From the NCBI GenBank assembly GCA_902825945.1, contig CADECY010000035.1, forward strand, positions 1-51,502: 51,502 nt of DNA, given 5' to 3'. The notes below the pieces were generated by a model. That model was not told the DNA's origin and did no database searches. It worked only from the letters and a program-made list of their open reading frames with translations. This DNA comes from an uncultured Acidobacteriota bacterium (lineage in GTDB: Bacteria; Acidobacteriota; Terriglobia; Bryobacterales; Bryobacteraceae). Numbering within the stretch: the stretch's first letter is position 1; every line of letters begins with the position of its first letter. Made by a program: the position numbers and the translations under genes. Of the stretch, positions 34,154 to 43,507 are shown piece after piece.

Positions 34154-36241
34154 CTACGGTAACACCACCACCGAAGCCCGCGGAAACGTAAACCGCTTCC
34201 CGATCTCATCGATCACCGAAACCTGACACGTGTACTTGCCCGCCTTGAAGTCCGCCAGCGGTACCTCGAACTGCACCGGATACACACCCGGCCGCTTCTC
34301 ACTCGCGTCCGCCACCCGCAACGGCGCGGACTCGAACACCTTCCGCCGCCCGCGATAAAAGCTGACCGTCGTCGATAGGCTCGCCCGCTTGTCGTTCGGA
34401 TCGAGCGCCGGATCGTAGACCTCGGCGTACAAGTAGAGATTCTGGTTCGGCCGGAACACCCGCGTGATGCTCGGGATCAGTTTCTGATCGCCTTCGACGA
34501 GCGGATTCCGCGCCAGCAGCTTGCTCTTCGGAGCCGCGCCGCCCACCGCCGCTTTCAAGCTCTCGCGCTGATTCGCGAGCACGACGCTGCTCACGAGCAT
34601 CTTGTCCGCGGCAGTGAGATCGGGCACCGTGAACTTCGCCTCGAACGTGCCGAGCTTGCCGTTCTGATTCTCGCGGGCCAGAAACTTCAACGTGTACTCG
34701 CCCGGCGTCAGCGTGAATCCCGTATCGTACTGGAAGTTGCGCGACTCGAGCCGCTCGGCATCGGCGGCGTTCAGCTTCACGCTGATTCCATCGCGCACCG
34801 TCGCCGCAAGCCGTCCCTTGGAATCGCGGACCTGACCGATGAAGTCGAGCTCCGTGTTCCCGCCCGCGCCCTTCTTCGCCAGCGCCACCTCGGACCCGGG
34901 AATCTTCACCGCCACCGGAATGAAATAGCGATCCTTCGCCAGACGGAAATAGTTCACCTCGAGCGCGATCGGAAGATCGGTCACCGGATCGCCCAGTTGC
35001 AGCGCCTCCTCGAGTTGCCGCTCCTTGTCCGAGGAGTTGAACTTCGCGAAATCCTTCGGGGCAAAGTAGCCGCTGCGATAGTCGAGTTTGGCTTGCAAGT
35101 TCTTGTTCGCCAGCCGGACCTGCACGCGGCGGAACTTGCCATCTGGATTCGAATTGCCCGAATAGTAGCCGATCACGTAATAGCTGCGGACATCCTCCTG
35201 CGCCTGCTGAATGCCCACACTGAGGTCGTTGTTATCCAAGAACGCCTTGCCGCCGGTATCCGCCGCGAGCGTCTCGAGCGTCTCCTGCTGATCGGCGTGC
35301 TTGTCGCGCTGCTGCCGTTGTGACTGGCCCGAGAACAGCCCCGTTCCGCGCGGAGCCGCTTTCGACGCATCGCCGCCCGGAGCCATTGCCACGAGTCCGC
35401 GCGCGTCCACCGGATAGAACGAGATGTTCGCCCGAACCGCGGCGTTCACTGTCGATCGCAACTGCGACTGATTCTCCATCCCGGTCTTGCCCACGCCGCT
35501 CGAAAAGTAGACGAGCGCCTTCTTCTCGGGAAGCGCGCCGAGCATCTTCGCCGCCGATTCCAGCGCGCCGAGCTTGCGGTCCGTATTGAAGATGTTGAAT
35601 TCGCTTTCGTCGGCTTCGAATGCAGCGCCCGTGTCCTCGCCGTTCTCGTCCGCCGTGGAAGCTTCGCCCGCCAGATCCGCCGCGTCGCCCACGCGAAGCT
35701 GCCCGATCATCGCGAGCAACTGATCGCGATCGGCGGTGAAGTCCTGATCCACGCGCAGCTTGCTCGCGAATGTCAGGATCGCCACCATGTCGGCGGGAGT
35801 CATCTGCTCCTTCACGAACTTCTCCGCCGCCTTCTGCGCGCGAATCTGCTCGGGAACCTGCATCGACGACATGTCGAAGAACAAAACCATCAGCCGCTTG
35901 TCGCGGTAGGTGATCTTCCCTGGAGAGGCCGACGTGATCGTCTTCGCCTGAGCCTGCGCGACGGCTGGCTTCGCTCCGGGCGACGTAGCAACGGGAGCCA
36001 TCGGCACCGGCGCGGACTCGAGCTTCTGCAATTCGAAGATCGAAATCTGCTGCGGCTTGCCATCCTCGATCACGACGAAGTCTTCCTTCGTGAGATTCGT
36101 GATCTCCTTGCCGGACTTGTCCTTCACCAGCACATCCACCACCACCAGCCGCGTGCTCGACCGGAACACTGGCTCTTCCTGCTGCTGCGCCACGAGCGCG
36201 AAGCAAAGTGGCACGGCAAACAAAGCTCGATTCCGCTTCAT
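34154..36241 (-). CDS. secreted VWA-domain protein (VWFA-related Acidobacterial type)
   Basis: 695 residues with a signal peptide (MKRNRALFAVPLCFALVAQQ). An N-terminal beta unit (STRLVVVDVLVKDKSGKEI, NLTKEDFVVIEDGKPQ) typical of the acidobacterial family comes first, then a VWA domain (about 115-345). Its MIDAS starts at D123-M-S-S-M127, where the last Ser of DxSxS is Met, and it holds ALVYFSSGVGKTG and FYPVDARGLV. The rest (350-695) is a set of beta-sandwich units ending in YTCQVSVIDEIGKRF. Likely function: metal-dependent binding of partners at the cell surface. Its ATG lies four bases after the stop of the TonB receptor gene, so the two are co-transcribed. Confidence 0.85.
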   Translation of the reverse strand: MKRNRALFAVPLCFALVAQQQEEPVFRSSTRLVVVDVLVKDKSGKEITNLTKEDFVVIEDGKPQQISIFELQKLESAPVPMAPVATSPGAKPAVAQAQAKTITSASPGKITYRDKRLMVLFFDMSSMQVPEQIRAQKAAEKFVKEQMTPADMVAILTFASKLRVDQDFTADRDQLLAMIGQLRVGDAADLAGEASTADENGEDTGAAFEADESEFNIFNTDRKLGALESAAKMLGALPEKKALVYFSSGVGKTGMENQSQLRSTVNAAVRANISFYPVDARGLVAMAPGGDASKAAPRGTGLFSGQSQRQQRDKHADQQETLETLAADTGGKAFLDNNDLSVGIQQAQEDVRSYYVIGYYSGNSNPDGKFRRVQVRLANKNLQAKLDYRSGYFAPKDFAKFNSSDKERQLEEALQLGDPVTDLPIALEVNYFRLAKDRYFIPVAVKIPGSEVALAKKGAGGNTELDFIGQVRDSKGRLAATVRDGISVKLNAADAERLESRNFQYDTGFTLTPGEYTLKFLARENQNGKLGTFEAKFTVPDLTAADKMLVSSVVLANQRESLKAAVGGAAPKSKLLARNPLVEGDQKLIPSITRVFRPNQNLYLYAEVYDPALDPNDKRASLSTTVSFYRGRRKVFESAPLRVADASEKRPGVYPVQFEVPLADFKAGKYTCQVSVIDEIGKRFTFPRASVVVLP

Positions 36242-36245
36242 GCTG

Positions 36246-39200
36246 TTAGAACCTCATCCGCAGCGAGATCTGCACCGTGCGCATGCCGGCGGTGGAAGTG
36301 GCGAGTCCGTAGTTGAGCGCGTTCACCACGGTTCCGACATTGGTATAGTTCACCTGATTCAGCACGTTCTGGCTCTCGACACGCGCCTCGACGCTGCGCC
36401 GGTCCGCGAACCGGAACGAGCGTCCGAACGAAGCGTTCATCGTCACGCGCCCCGGACCGTCGATCACGTTGCGCGCCGAGTTCCCGAACGTTCCCGCGCG
36501 CGGAATCGCAAAGGCCGCGAGGTTGAAGAAGCCCGGACCGTCATACAGTGGAAGTCCGGTCGCATCGGCTCGACCCGTGCCCGTGGCGCCGGTTCCCGCC
36601 GAGTCCGCTTGATTGCCGAGGACACGCGCCGTAAGCGGAGTTCCCGAACTCGCTTGGAGGCCGCCGCTCAGAGTCCAGTTGCGCAGCCAGCGCGAGCCGG
36701 TATCGCGGACGGGCGAAGTCAGAATCCAGAAAGCGTTCATCACGTGCGTCTGGTTGAAGCTCGACAGTCCGCGTTCGGCGCGGAGGTCTCTGTCGTTCTG
36801 CGCCACCGTCGCGCCGCCGCCTCCGAAGGTCGACGCGTTGTCGAGCGACTTCGAGAACGTATAGAACAGGTTCGCGGACACGCCCTTCTGGAATCGCCGC
36901 GTCAATCGGACCTGTGCCGCGTGATAGATCGAGTTGCCCTCCGATGTGTCCCATGTGAAGCCGGTCGCGTTGCCGATCTGCCGGCGCTGCTCGGCCGTGA
37001 GCGGAGAGCCCGGCGCGGCGCGATTCGGCAGCCGCTGCAAGTCGAGCGCGGTGCCCTTGGTTCCGAGATAGCCGAGTTCGAGGATCAGCGCGCGCTTCAG
37101 GGGCTGCGAGATCGAAAGGTTCCAGCTCTGCGCGTACGGAACGCGATAGAAGCGGTTCACCGCGTACGTGTTCGTGATGCTTTGCGTGGGAGCCGTGGCG
37201 AATCCGTTGCCGATCGTGAGCGTGCGGCCCGTGCTGGTATTGATGCTCGCAGTGCTCGCGAAGGGAGGCTGCGCAGCGAGCCGGTTCGGGAACTGGTTGT
37301 AGATCGCTCCGTTGAAGTAGATCCCATAGCCCGCGCGCACGATCGTTCCCTTCTTCTTGAACGGACGCCAGGCGAGGGAGGTTCGCGGCGAGAGGTTGTT
37401 GCGATCCGGATCGATCAACCCGCCGCTGAACGCGCCCGTGTACGGACCCGTCTGCCCGGGCGTCACTACGGCCACGGCGTTGAGCGCCGGTGAGATGTCC
37501 AGATTCGCCATGTGCCCGAACTTCTCGCGGAACGGCTGGAAGTACTCGTAGCGAAGGCCGAGGTTCAACGTCAGGTTCGGGCGGATGCGCCAATCGTCCA
37601 TCGCGAAGCCGTTCCACACGGTCGAACGGAAGTAGTTGTTCGTGCCGCCGAATCGCACCGAGCTCGACTGCGGGAGCCCCAGAAGGAAGTCCGCGAAGTC
37701 GAAGCCCGTGTTCGCCACCGGTTGTCCATTGGCGTCGAGAGCGCTCGTCGCGAGTCCGCTGAAGTTGAACGTGCCCCGCGCGTTCTGATCGGTCCGCAGA
37801 TTCTGCTGCATCCGCCGGTACTCGCCGCCGAACGTCATGTTGTGCGAACCCTTCACGAAGATCAGCGACTCGACAAGGCTCATGGTCTGGTCGCGCCGCA
37901 ACTGATGGCTCGCGTCATTGAGCGCACCGAAGTTGGTGAACGACAGGTTCGGCGGACCGTAGTTGATCGGATCGTTCGCCACGCCGCCGATTCCCAACCG
38001 CGTCGCGACATCGTCACGGAACGCGAAGAACGGAATGGTTTGCGAGCGATTCCGGCTGAAGTTGGCCCGCACCGAATTGACGAGTCCGCGGCGGAATGTG
38101 TGTGACCAACCGGTACCGATGTTCATGCCGAGCCCGTCGTTCGGATCGCGGAATCCGAACGGTTGCGCTTGCACGCCGTCGCGCCATTGGAACTGCAGGT
38201 TCACGTCGGCCCGGTCGGTGCGCGAGAAGCTGTGATTCAGCCGCCCGCCGATCTCGCTTCGATCGTTCCCCACCGAAGTCAGATACTGATAGTTCTGCAC
38301 CAGGCCCGGCTGATTCGGCAGCGGAATGAAGTCGAGCAGTCCGCGCGAAGCCGCGCCGATACGCGAAGCGGGGATGATGTTGCCCGCGAACGGCTGCCGG
38401 TTCAAAGGATCGTAAAGTTGCACGGACCGCGCGGAAAAGTCGCCGCGCCGTTCGGCCTCCGAGGCGAGTGTCGAAGTCGCCTGGAACGGATTCTGCGACA
38501 GGTTCAACTGTACGTTCAGAGTGAAGAACGTGGACTCGGTCTTGAAGAGCTTCGGCACCATCAGCGGTCCGCCGATCATCGCGTTGAAGCGGTTCTGCGC
38601 GTAGCTCGGCTTGTTCACGGTCTGTCCGGTGAGCGAGTATTGACGCGCGTCGAACACCGAGTTGTTGAACGAGAATCCGAGCATCCCGCGGACCTGCGGC
38701 TGGCCGCGTCCGGCGCGATTGCCGAACACCATGTCGCCGCGGCGCTGCCGCTTGGCGTCCTTCTTCTCGCCCTTCTCTCCCTTCTCTCCCTTCTCGCCCT
38801 TGTCAGCGCGCTCGCGGCCGGGTCCACCGCGGCCGCCTTCAAAGCCGCCGCGTCCCCGGCCGCCACCGAATCCACCGGGAGGTCCACCACCGAAACCACC
38901 GGGAGGTCCGCCTCCGAAGCCGCCAGGTCCACCACCCGGACCGCCGCGTCCACCCGGTCCGAAACCCGGGCCGCCGCCAGGACCACCGGGTCCGCCGGGA
39001 GGGCCTCCAGGACCGCCGGGGCCACCAGGCCCCCCAGGACCGCCCATGCCACGCGGACCTTCCGGACCGCCCGGCCCCCCGGGACCTCCGGGTCCGAACC
39101 CCGGACCGAATCCACCACCGAGCCCCGGGCCCATGCCGAGTCCTCCGCGCATCATCCAATCGCGGCCTTCGAGCGCACCTTGCTCGAGCCCGGACTGTAG

Positions 39201-39689
39201 TCCGCCGCTCACGCTTCCGTTCAGCAGGAAAGCCTCATTCGCATTGGCGACGGGCGAGGCAGGCTCTTCCCCTCCCCCCGGCTGAGGCTCGTTGGCCGGT
39301 TCGCCCTCCTGCCCAGCCCGCTGCTGGCGCTCGAGCATCACCCGCTGGAATCCCGCCCGCCGCGCCGCCATCATCCGCTCGCGATCGATGCGCCGGGGAG
39401 CCAGGTCGAGCGTCCAGGATTCCGGTTTCGCCTCCGCGCCCACGGTGACCTCGCGCTTGGCGGATTGGAACCCGGGCAAGCTGATCTCGACGGTCCAGGC
39501 GCCGTCGTCGATCTTGTCGAATCGATACGACCCATCGGCCTCGGTGGAGGTCGCGAGCGCCTTTCCGCCCGCAGTCGCGGTCACTGCGGCACCTGGAATC
39601 GGCTGACCGCCGGAAAGGACGGTCCCCGAGTGGGTGCCGGCGGAGGAAATCCCGCAGGCCAGAATGGCGGACAGAAGGTGTGGACGCAC
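36246..39689 (-). CDS. Oar-like TonB-dependent receptor with collagen-like insert
   Basis: 1147 residues, GTG start. Signal peptide, a CarboxypepD_reg N-domain (THSGTVLSGGQPIPGAAVTA, about 20-100), a Gln/Glu-rich linker, a plug-related segment (NEAFLLNGSVSGGLQ), then a 128-residue glycine-rich insert (182-309). After the insert the plug continues (LGFSFNNSVFDARQYSLTGQ) and an outer-membrane beta barrel runs to the C-terminal Phe (VQISLRMRF), the usual barrel end signal. Such Oar-type receptors move large substrates or export proteins across the outer membrane using TonB energy. Co-transcribed with the VWA gene; divergent from a second receptor. Confidence 0.85.
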   Translation of the reverse strand: MRPHLLSAILACGISSAGTHSGTVLSGGQPIPGAAVTATAGGKALATSTEADGSYRFDKIDDGAWTVEISLPGFQSAKREVTVGAEAKPESWTLDLAPRRIDRERMMAARRAGFQRVMLERQQRAGQEGEPANEPQPGGGEEPASPVANANEAFLLNGSVSGGLQSGLEQGALEGRDWMMRGGLGMGPGLGGGFGPGFGPGGPGGPGGPEGPRGMGGPGGPGGPGGPGGPPGGPGGPGGGPGFGPGGRGGPGGGPGGFGGGPPGGFGGGPPGGFGGGRGRGGFEGGRGGPGRERADKGEKGEKGEKGEKKDAKRQRRGDMVFGNRAGRGQPQVRGMLGFSFNNSVFDARQYSLTGQTVNKPSYAQNRFNAMIGGPLMVPKLFKTESTFFTLNVQLNLSQNPFQATSTLASEAERRGDFSARSVQLYDPLNRQPFAGNIIPASRIGAASRGLLDFIPLPNQPGLVQNYQYLTSVGNDRSEIGGRLNHSFSRTDRADVNLQFQWRDGVQAQPFGFRDPNDGLGMNIGTGWSHTFRRGLVNSVRANFSRNRSQTIPFFAFRDDVATRLGIGGVANDPINYGPPNLSFTNFGALNDASHQLRRDQTMSLVESLIFVKGSHNMTFGGEYRRMQQNLRTDQNARGTFNFSGLATSALDANGQPVANTGFDFADFLLGLPQSSSVRFGGTNNYFRSTVWNGFAMDDWRIRPNLTLNLGLRYEYFQPFREKFGHMANLDISPALNAVAVVTPGQTGPYTGAFSGGLIDPDRNNLSPRTSLAWRPFKKKGTIVRAGYGIYFNGAIYNQFPNRLAAQPPFASTASINTSTGRTLTIGNGFATAPTQSITNTYAVNRFYRVPYAQSWNLSISQPLKRALILELGYLGTKGTALDLQRLPNRAAPGSPLTAEQRRQIGNATGFTWDTSEGNSIYHAAQVRLTRRFQKGVSANLFYTFSKSLDNASTFGGGGATVAQNDRDLRAERGLSSFNQTHVMNAFWILTSPVRDTGSRWLRNWTLSGGLQASSGTPLTARVLGNQADSAGTGATGTGRADATGLPLYDGPGFFNLAAFAIPRAGTFGNSARNVIDGPGRVTMNASFGRSFRFADRRSVEARVESQNVLNQVNYTNVGTVVNALNYGLATSTAGMRTVQISLRMRF
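38763..39146 (-). repeat. glycine-rich, collagen-like tract inside the receptor
   Basis: Codes for residues 182-309 of the minus-strand TonB receptor: tandem GPG and GGP triplets, GGFGGGPPG repeats, then four GEKGEKGEK-type repeats. In DNA it appears as short-period CCACCGGG/CCGCCG repeats. Parts have the strict Gly-x-y spacing of collagen-like sequence. The repeat is prone to slippage, so its length may vary between strains. Confidence 0.8.
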
Positions 39690-39781
39690 GATGATGGGGC
39701 GCGGATTGGCGCCGAGGGCGTTACGATTCTACCGTATCCTTAACCAGCCTTTACATGGTGCGCCCGGGAGGGCACGAGAGG

Positions 39782-39806
39782 TTGGCTGTCATCGCTGCGT
39801 TATAAT
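39782..39806 (+). promoter_or_regulatory. candidate promoter of the plus-strand TonB receptor
   Basis: A consensus TATAAT box (39801-39806) lies 50 bases before the ATG. The nearest -35-like hexamer, TTGGCT at 39782-39787, is only 13 bases upstream, so the -35 is poor or an activator is needed. The 166-base gap serves two divergent receptor genes. Confidence 0.5.
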
Positions 39807-39855
39807 CAATTCAATCGGGTGCGCCCGAGAACTAGAGCTTTGGAAAAGGGGTTTA

Positions 39856-42800
39856 ATGATAAAGAGGACAACCAAGTGGTTTGCCCCGTTGTTGATTCTG
39901 GCGGCAATTCCAGCGTCCGCACAGTTCAGCACAGGGTCGTTGTCAGGCGTGATCACTGATCCGAATGGGGCGGTGATTCCGGGGGCCAAACTGGTAGCTA
40001 AGAACACCGGGACTGGCCAGGAACTTCAAACGTTGAGCACCGACGCCGGAATCTATGCCTTCCCGTCGCTGCAGGTCGGTCAGTACGTCGTCACCGTCGA
40101 AAAGGCGGGCTTCAAGAAGCTGAACAGAGCCAATCTCGAGATCCGCGTCGGCATGCGTCAGGCGCTCGACATCGCGCTCGAAGTCGGCGAGGTCCAACAG
40201 ACCGTCGAGGTGACCGCGCAGGCACAGTTGCTCGAAAACAACTCGAGCGAGCGCGGCCAGAACTTCTCCAATAAATTCATGGAAACGCTCCCGCTGTTCG
40301 CGGGCGGCATCCGCAACCCGGAGTCTTTCGTCACCTACATGCCGGGCGTCAACGTCGGCGCGGAAGTGTCGATCAACGGTTCGGGCGGACGCGCCAAGGA
40401 AGTCCTGATTGATGGCGGCAGCCTGACGATTCCCGAATCGGGCGGCACCGTGTTCAACTTCCCGGCAATGGAAATGTTCGGCGAGTTCAAGCTGCTCACC
40501 TCGAACTACAACGCCGAGCACGGTCGTGTCGGCGGTGGTGTCGAGTTGTTCATCACGAAGTCGGGCACCAACCAGATCCATGGCCGCGGATACCACAATA
40601 TGCGCCGCGACATCTGGAATGCGAACGCATGGGCTCGCAACGCGAACCCGAATCCAGCGGCGAACTTCCGGCCGAAAGAGCGCTTCAATGAGACGGGCTT
40701 TTCAGTGGGTGGCCCAGTGTGGGTGCCCAAGGCGTACAATGGCCGGAACAAGACGTTTTGGCTGTTCACGCTGACAAAGGATCTCCGTCCCGCGTCGATC
40801 GCTCAGGTGACGAGCGGAGTCGCGACCGTCGCGATGAAGAACGGTGACTTCACCGGGTTCCCCATTTTCGATCCGGCTACCACAGCGGGCTCCGGTGCCA
40901 CCACGACCCGTCAGCCGTTCCCGAACAATCAAATCCCTCGCGCGCGCTTCAGCCGGGTTTCGGCGGCGTTCCTGCCGTTTATCCCCGATCCCTCGCGTCC
41001 GCAGGCGCAAAACAATCTCGACTTCGTCAATACCAGCAAGCGAACGGATACGATCTGGAGCCTGAAGTTCGATCACGCTTTCACGCCGAACAACCGGATC
41101 GCCTACTTCCACAGCCTGCAAGACCAGAATGACGAAGGGAACTCCGCGTTGCCCGGCCCGATCAACCAGGGTCTCGGCAAGAGCTTCCAGAAGCCGCAAT
41201 ACTTCCGAGTCAATCACGATTGGGTGATCAGCCCCACGAGCCTGCTGCATTCGACAGTTAGCTACAGCCGAACCCGGCAGGGATGGGACAATCCCGCCCA
41301 GCAGGGTTTTGGCTCGAAAGTCGGCCTGAATCTTCCCACGGACGCGACGCCGCGCGTGTCGTTCAGCAGCGCCGGCCCGAATGTCCTGGGACCCGACGGA
41401 CTGACACCGTTCGGTGTTCAGGATGGCAAGGTCAACGCGGGCGGCCAGAACAACACCACCTACCACGTGAACTCACATCTCTCGATCATCCGTGGCAAGC
41501 ACGAATTCAAGATGGGCGGTGACGTCCGCCGTCTCCGCACGTGGGCATCGGACTCGGCCGGCTCGAACGGCGATTTCCGCTTCGACCGGATTCAGACATC
41601 GAACCCAGCGGCCGGCGGCAGCACGGGCCATTCCTTCGCCAGCTTCCTGCTCGGCCAGGTTTATAGCGCCAACTTGAGCACCCTGCCCGCGCCCATTCGC
41701 GAAATCCGCTACGGGTATCATGCGGGTTACTTCCAAGACAGTTGGCGAGTGGCGCCGAAGTTGAGCCTGCAACTCGGCGTGCGTTACGAAGTGCCGATTG
41801 GATTCCACGACCTGAACGGTCTGTCTTCCTTCAGTCCAACCACCACGAACCCAGCGGCTGACAATCGAGCCGGTGCGATGATCTTCATGGGCTCCGGCAC
41901 GGGCCGGATCGGCGTGAAGCGTCCCTATCCGACCGATTTCAGCTCCGTCGGTCCTCGCGCGGGTTTTGCGTACCAGGCCGGGTCGAAGACGGTGCTGCGC
42001 GGAGGCTTCGGCATCCACTACCAGACCCTCGGCAACGGCGGGTGCGGCTGCAACGACGGATTCGGCGGACGCGCTCTCGCGTTCCCGTCGCAAGGCGTCA
42101 ACGCAGCGATGCTTTGGGATACGCCACTCTCTCTAGCGGGAGCACAGCGCCCTCCCTTCATCGATCCGACGTTCTCCAATTTCCTCGACGTCGAGTACAT
42201 GGGGCCCGATTTCGGCAAAGCCCCGCGCATCTACAGCTGGTCTTTCAACGTCCAGCATGAGGTTCAGAAGTTCCTCGTGGATGTGGCTTACGTCGGGAAC
42301 CGCGGCCGCGGATTGAACTCCACGATCGACGCCAACCAGGTCGATCCGAGATACCTCAATACGTTCGGGCGCGGACTCACGACCCAGTTCAGCAACGCAG
42401 CGGCTGTTACGGCATTGGGAGTCAACCGGCCGTTCACGAGCTTCCCGCTCAACCAGACGGTTGCACAGGCGCTGCGGCCGTACCCGCAATACACCAATAT
42501 TCAGGATCGCAACTCTGGCGACGGCCAGACCTGGTATGACTCGCTCCAGGCCAAAGTGGAGCGGCGTTTCGGCCTGTGGCAGATGATGGGTGCCTACACG
42601 TTTTCAAAGTCACTCGGGAGACTTCACTTCCGCCAGATCTTCAGCCAGAACACCTCGATCCCGGCTCAGGACAATTTCAACCTGGCGGTCGAAAAGAGCC
42701 TTCTTCCCTTCGATCAGCCGCACGTGTTCAACTTCCTGAACTCGTTCGATCTTCCGTTCGGCAAGGGCCGCAAATGGCTGGCGAACAGCAAGGCGCTGGA

Positions 42801-43332
42801 CTTGGTTGTAGGCGGCTGGAACGTCGGTGGGATTCAGCGCTACTCGACACCGGCCCCGATCCGAATCGCGTCGCAAAACACGTTGGCACCCCTTCTGTTC
42901 ACTCGCGGCCGGCGCGCGAACTACACCGGCACGGCCCTCCGAGCGAACGGAAGCCGGGGCGATCTGGATCCGAACAACCCGGGTGTGCGCTGGTTCACTC
43001 CGTGCACGGCCGCGGGAAACACCTGTGTGAACGGTACGGCGCCGTTTGCCAACCCGCTGCAGGATCTCGAATTCGGCAGCGCGCCTTGGTATGACACGCG
43101 CCTCCGCAACCCGCGTACGCTCACCGAGAACCTGTCGCTCCTGAAGACGTTCAACGTTGTCCACATCGGTGAGAACGCGGTGCAGTTCCGTTACCGCGCC
43201 GATTTTCTCAATCTGTTCAACCGAACCAACTTCGGCGTCAACGGCAACTTCCTGGATCCGAACTTCGGCCGGGCCACCGGTCCGCAACAAGGTCCGCGCC
43301 TGATCACCATGGGTATCCAGGCCGAGTTCTAA
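39856..43332 (+). CDS. Oar-like TonB-dependent receptor
   Basis: 1158 residues. Signal peptide ending PASAQ, a CarboxypepD_reg N-domain (SGVITDPNGAVIPGAKLVAKN, AFPSLQVGQYVVTVEKAGF), a plug domain (VEVTAQAQLLENNSSERGQN, DGGSLTIPESGGTVFNFPAM) and a large barrel with the C-terminal RLITMGIQAEF. Function: TonB-powered uptake or secretion of a large ligand, perhaps a glycan or protein. The start ATG 39856 has AAGGGG five bases upstream; the longer open frame to 39634 crosses the promoter and lacks similarity. A strong terminator follows. Confidence 0.88.
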   Translation: MIKRTTKWFAPLLILAAIPASAQFSTGSLSGVITDPNGAVIPGAKLVAKNTGTGQELQTLSTDAGIYAFPSLQVGQYVVTVEKAGFKKLNRANLEIRVGMRQALDIALEVGEVQQTVEVTAQAQLLENNSSERGQNFSNKFMETLPLFAGGIRNPESFVTYMPGVNVGAEVSINGSGGRAKEVLIDGGSLTIPESGGTVFNFPAMEMFGEFKLLTSNYNAEHGRVGGGVELFITKSGTNQIHGRGYHNMRRDIWNANAWARNANPNPAANFRPKERFNETGFSVGGPVWVPKAYNGRNKTFWLFTLTKDLRPASIAQVTSGVATVAMKNGDFTGFPIFDPATTAGSGATTTRQPFPNNQIPRARFSRVSAAFLPFIPDPSRPQAQNNLDFVNTSKRTDTIWSLKFDHAFTPNNRIAYFHSLQDQNDEGNSALPGPINQGLGKSFQKPQYFRVNHDWVISPTSLLHSTVSYSRTRQGWDNPAQQGFGSKVGLNLPTDATPRVSFSSAGPNVLGPDGLTPFGVQDGKVNAGGQNNTTYHVNSHLSIIRGKHEFKMGGDVRRLRTWASDSAGSNGDFRFDRIQTSNPAAGGSTGHSFASFLLGQVYSANLSTLPAPIREIRYGYHAGYFQDSWRVAPKLSLQLGVRYEVPIGFHDLNGLSSFSPTTTNPAADNRAGAMIFMGSGTGRIGVKRPYPTDFSSVGPRAGFAYQAGSKTVLRGGFGIHYQTLGNGGCGCNDGFGGRALAFPSQGVNAAMLWDTPLSLAGAQRPPFIDPTFSNFLDVEYMGPDFGKAPRIYSWSFNVQHEVQKFLVDVAYVGNRGRGLNSTIDANQVDPRYLNTFGRGLTTQFSNAAAVTALGVNRPFTSFPLNQTVAQALRPYPQYTNIQDRNSGDGQTWYDSLQAKVERRFGLWQMMGAYTFSKSLGRLHFRQIFSQNTSIPAQDNFNLAVEKSLLPFDQPHVFNFLNSFDLPFGKGRKWLANSKALDLVVGGWNVGGIQRYSTPAPIRIASQNTLAPLLFTRGRRANYTGTALRANGSRGDLDPNNPGVRWFTPCTAAGNTCVNGTAPFANPLQDLEFGSAPWYDTRLRNPRTLTENLSLLKTFNVVHIGENAVQFRYRADFLNLFNRTNFGVNGNFLDPNFGRATGPQQGPRLITMGIQAEF

Positions 43333-43360
43333 ACCTCGACCTCAGCACCCGTACCAAACA

Positions 43361-43396
43361 AGCCCCGGGAGCAACCCTCCTGGGGCTTTCTCTTTG
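43361..43396 (+). terminator. intrinsic terminator of the TonB receptor
   Basis: An 11-bp stem AGCCCCGGGAG / CTCCTGGGGCT (one G-U pair) with loop CAACC is followed by TTCTCTTT. It is 28 bases after the receptor stop codon. Confidence 0.85.
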
Positions 43397-43507
43397 TAAA
43401 CACAATGCCTTACAGAAACCATAAGGCATCAACCCGAGACGAATTTTTGACCGGTTTCACCCCCTGATGCCGCACAATGCGATGAGAGCCAATTCTAGGA
43501 GGTTGGA

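Noticed and set aside
38763..39146. Short-period repeats considered as a CRISPR array
   Set aside because: The repeats are in-frame codons for Gly/Pro triplets and there are no spacers of regular length.
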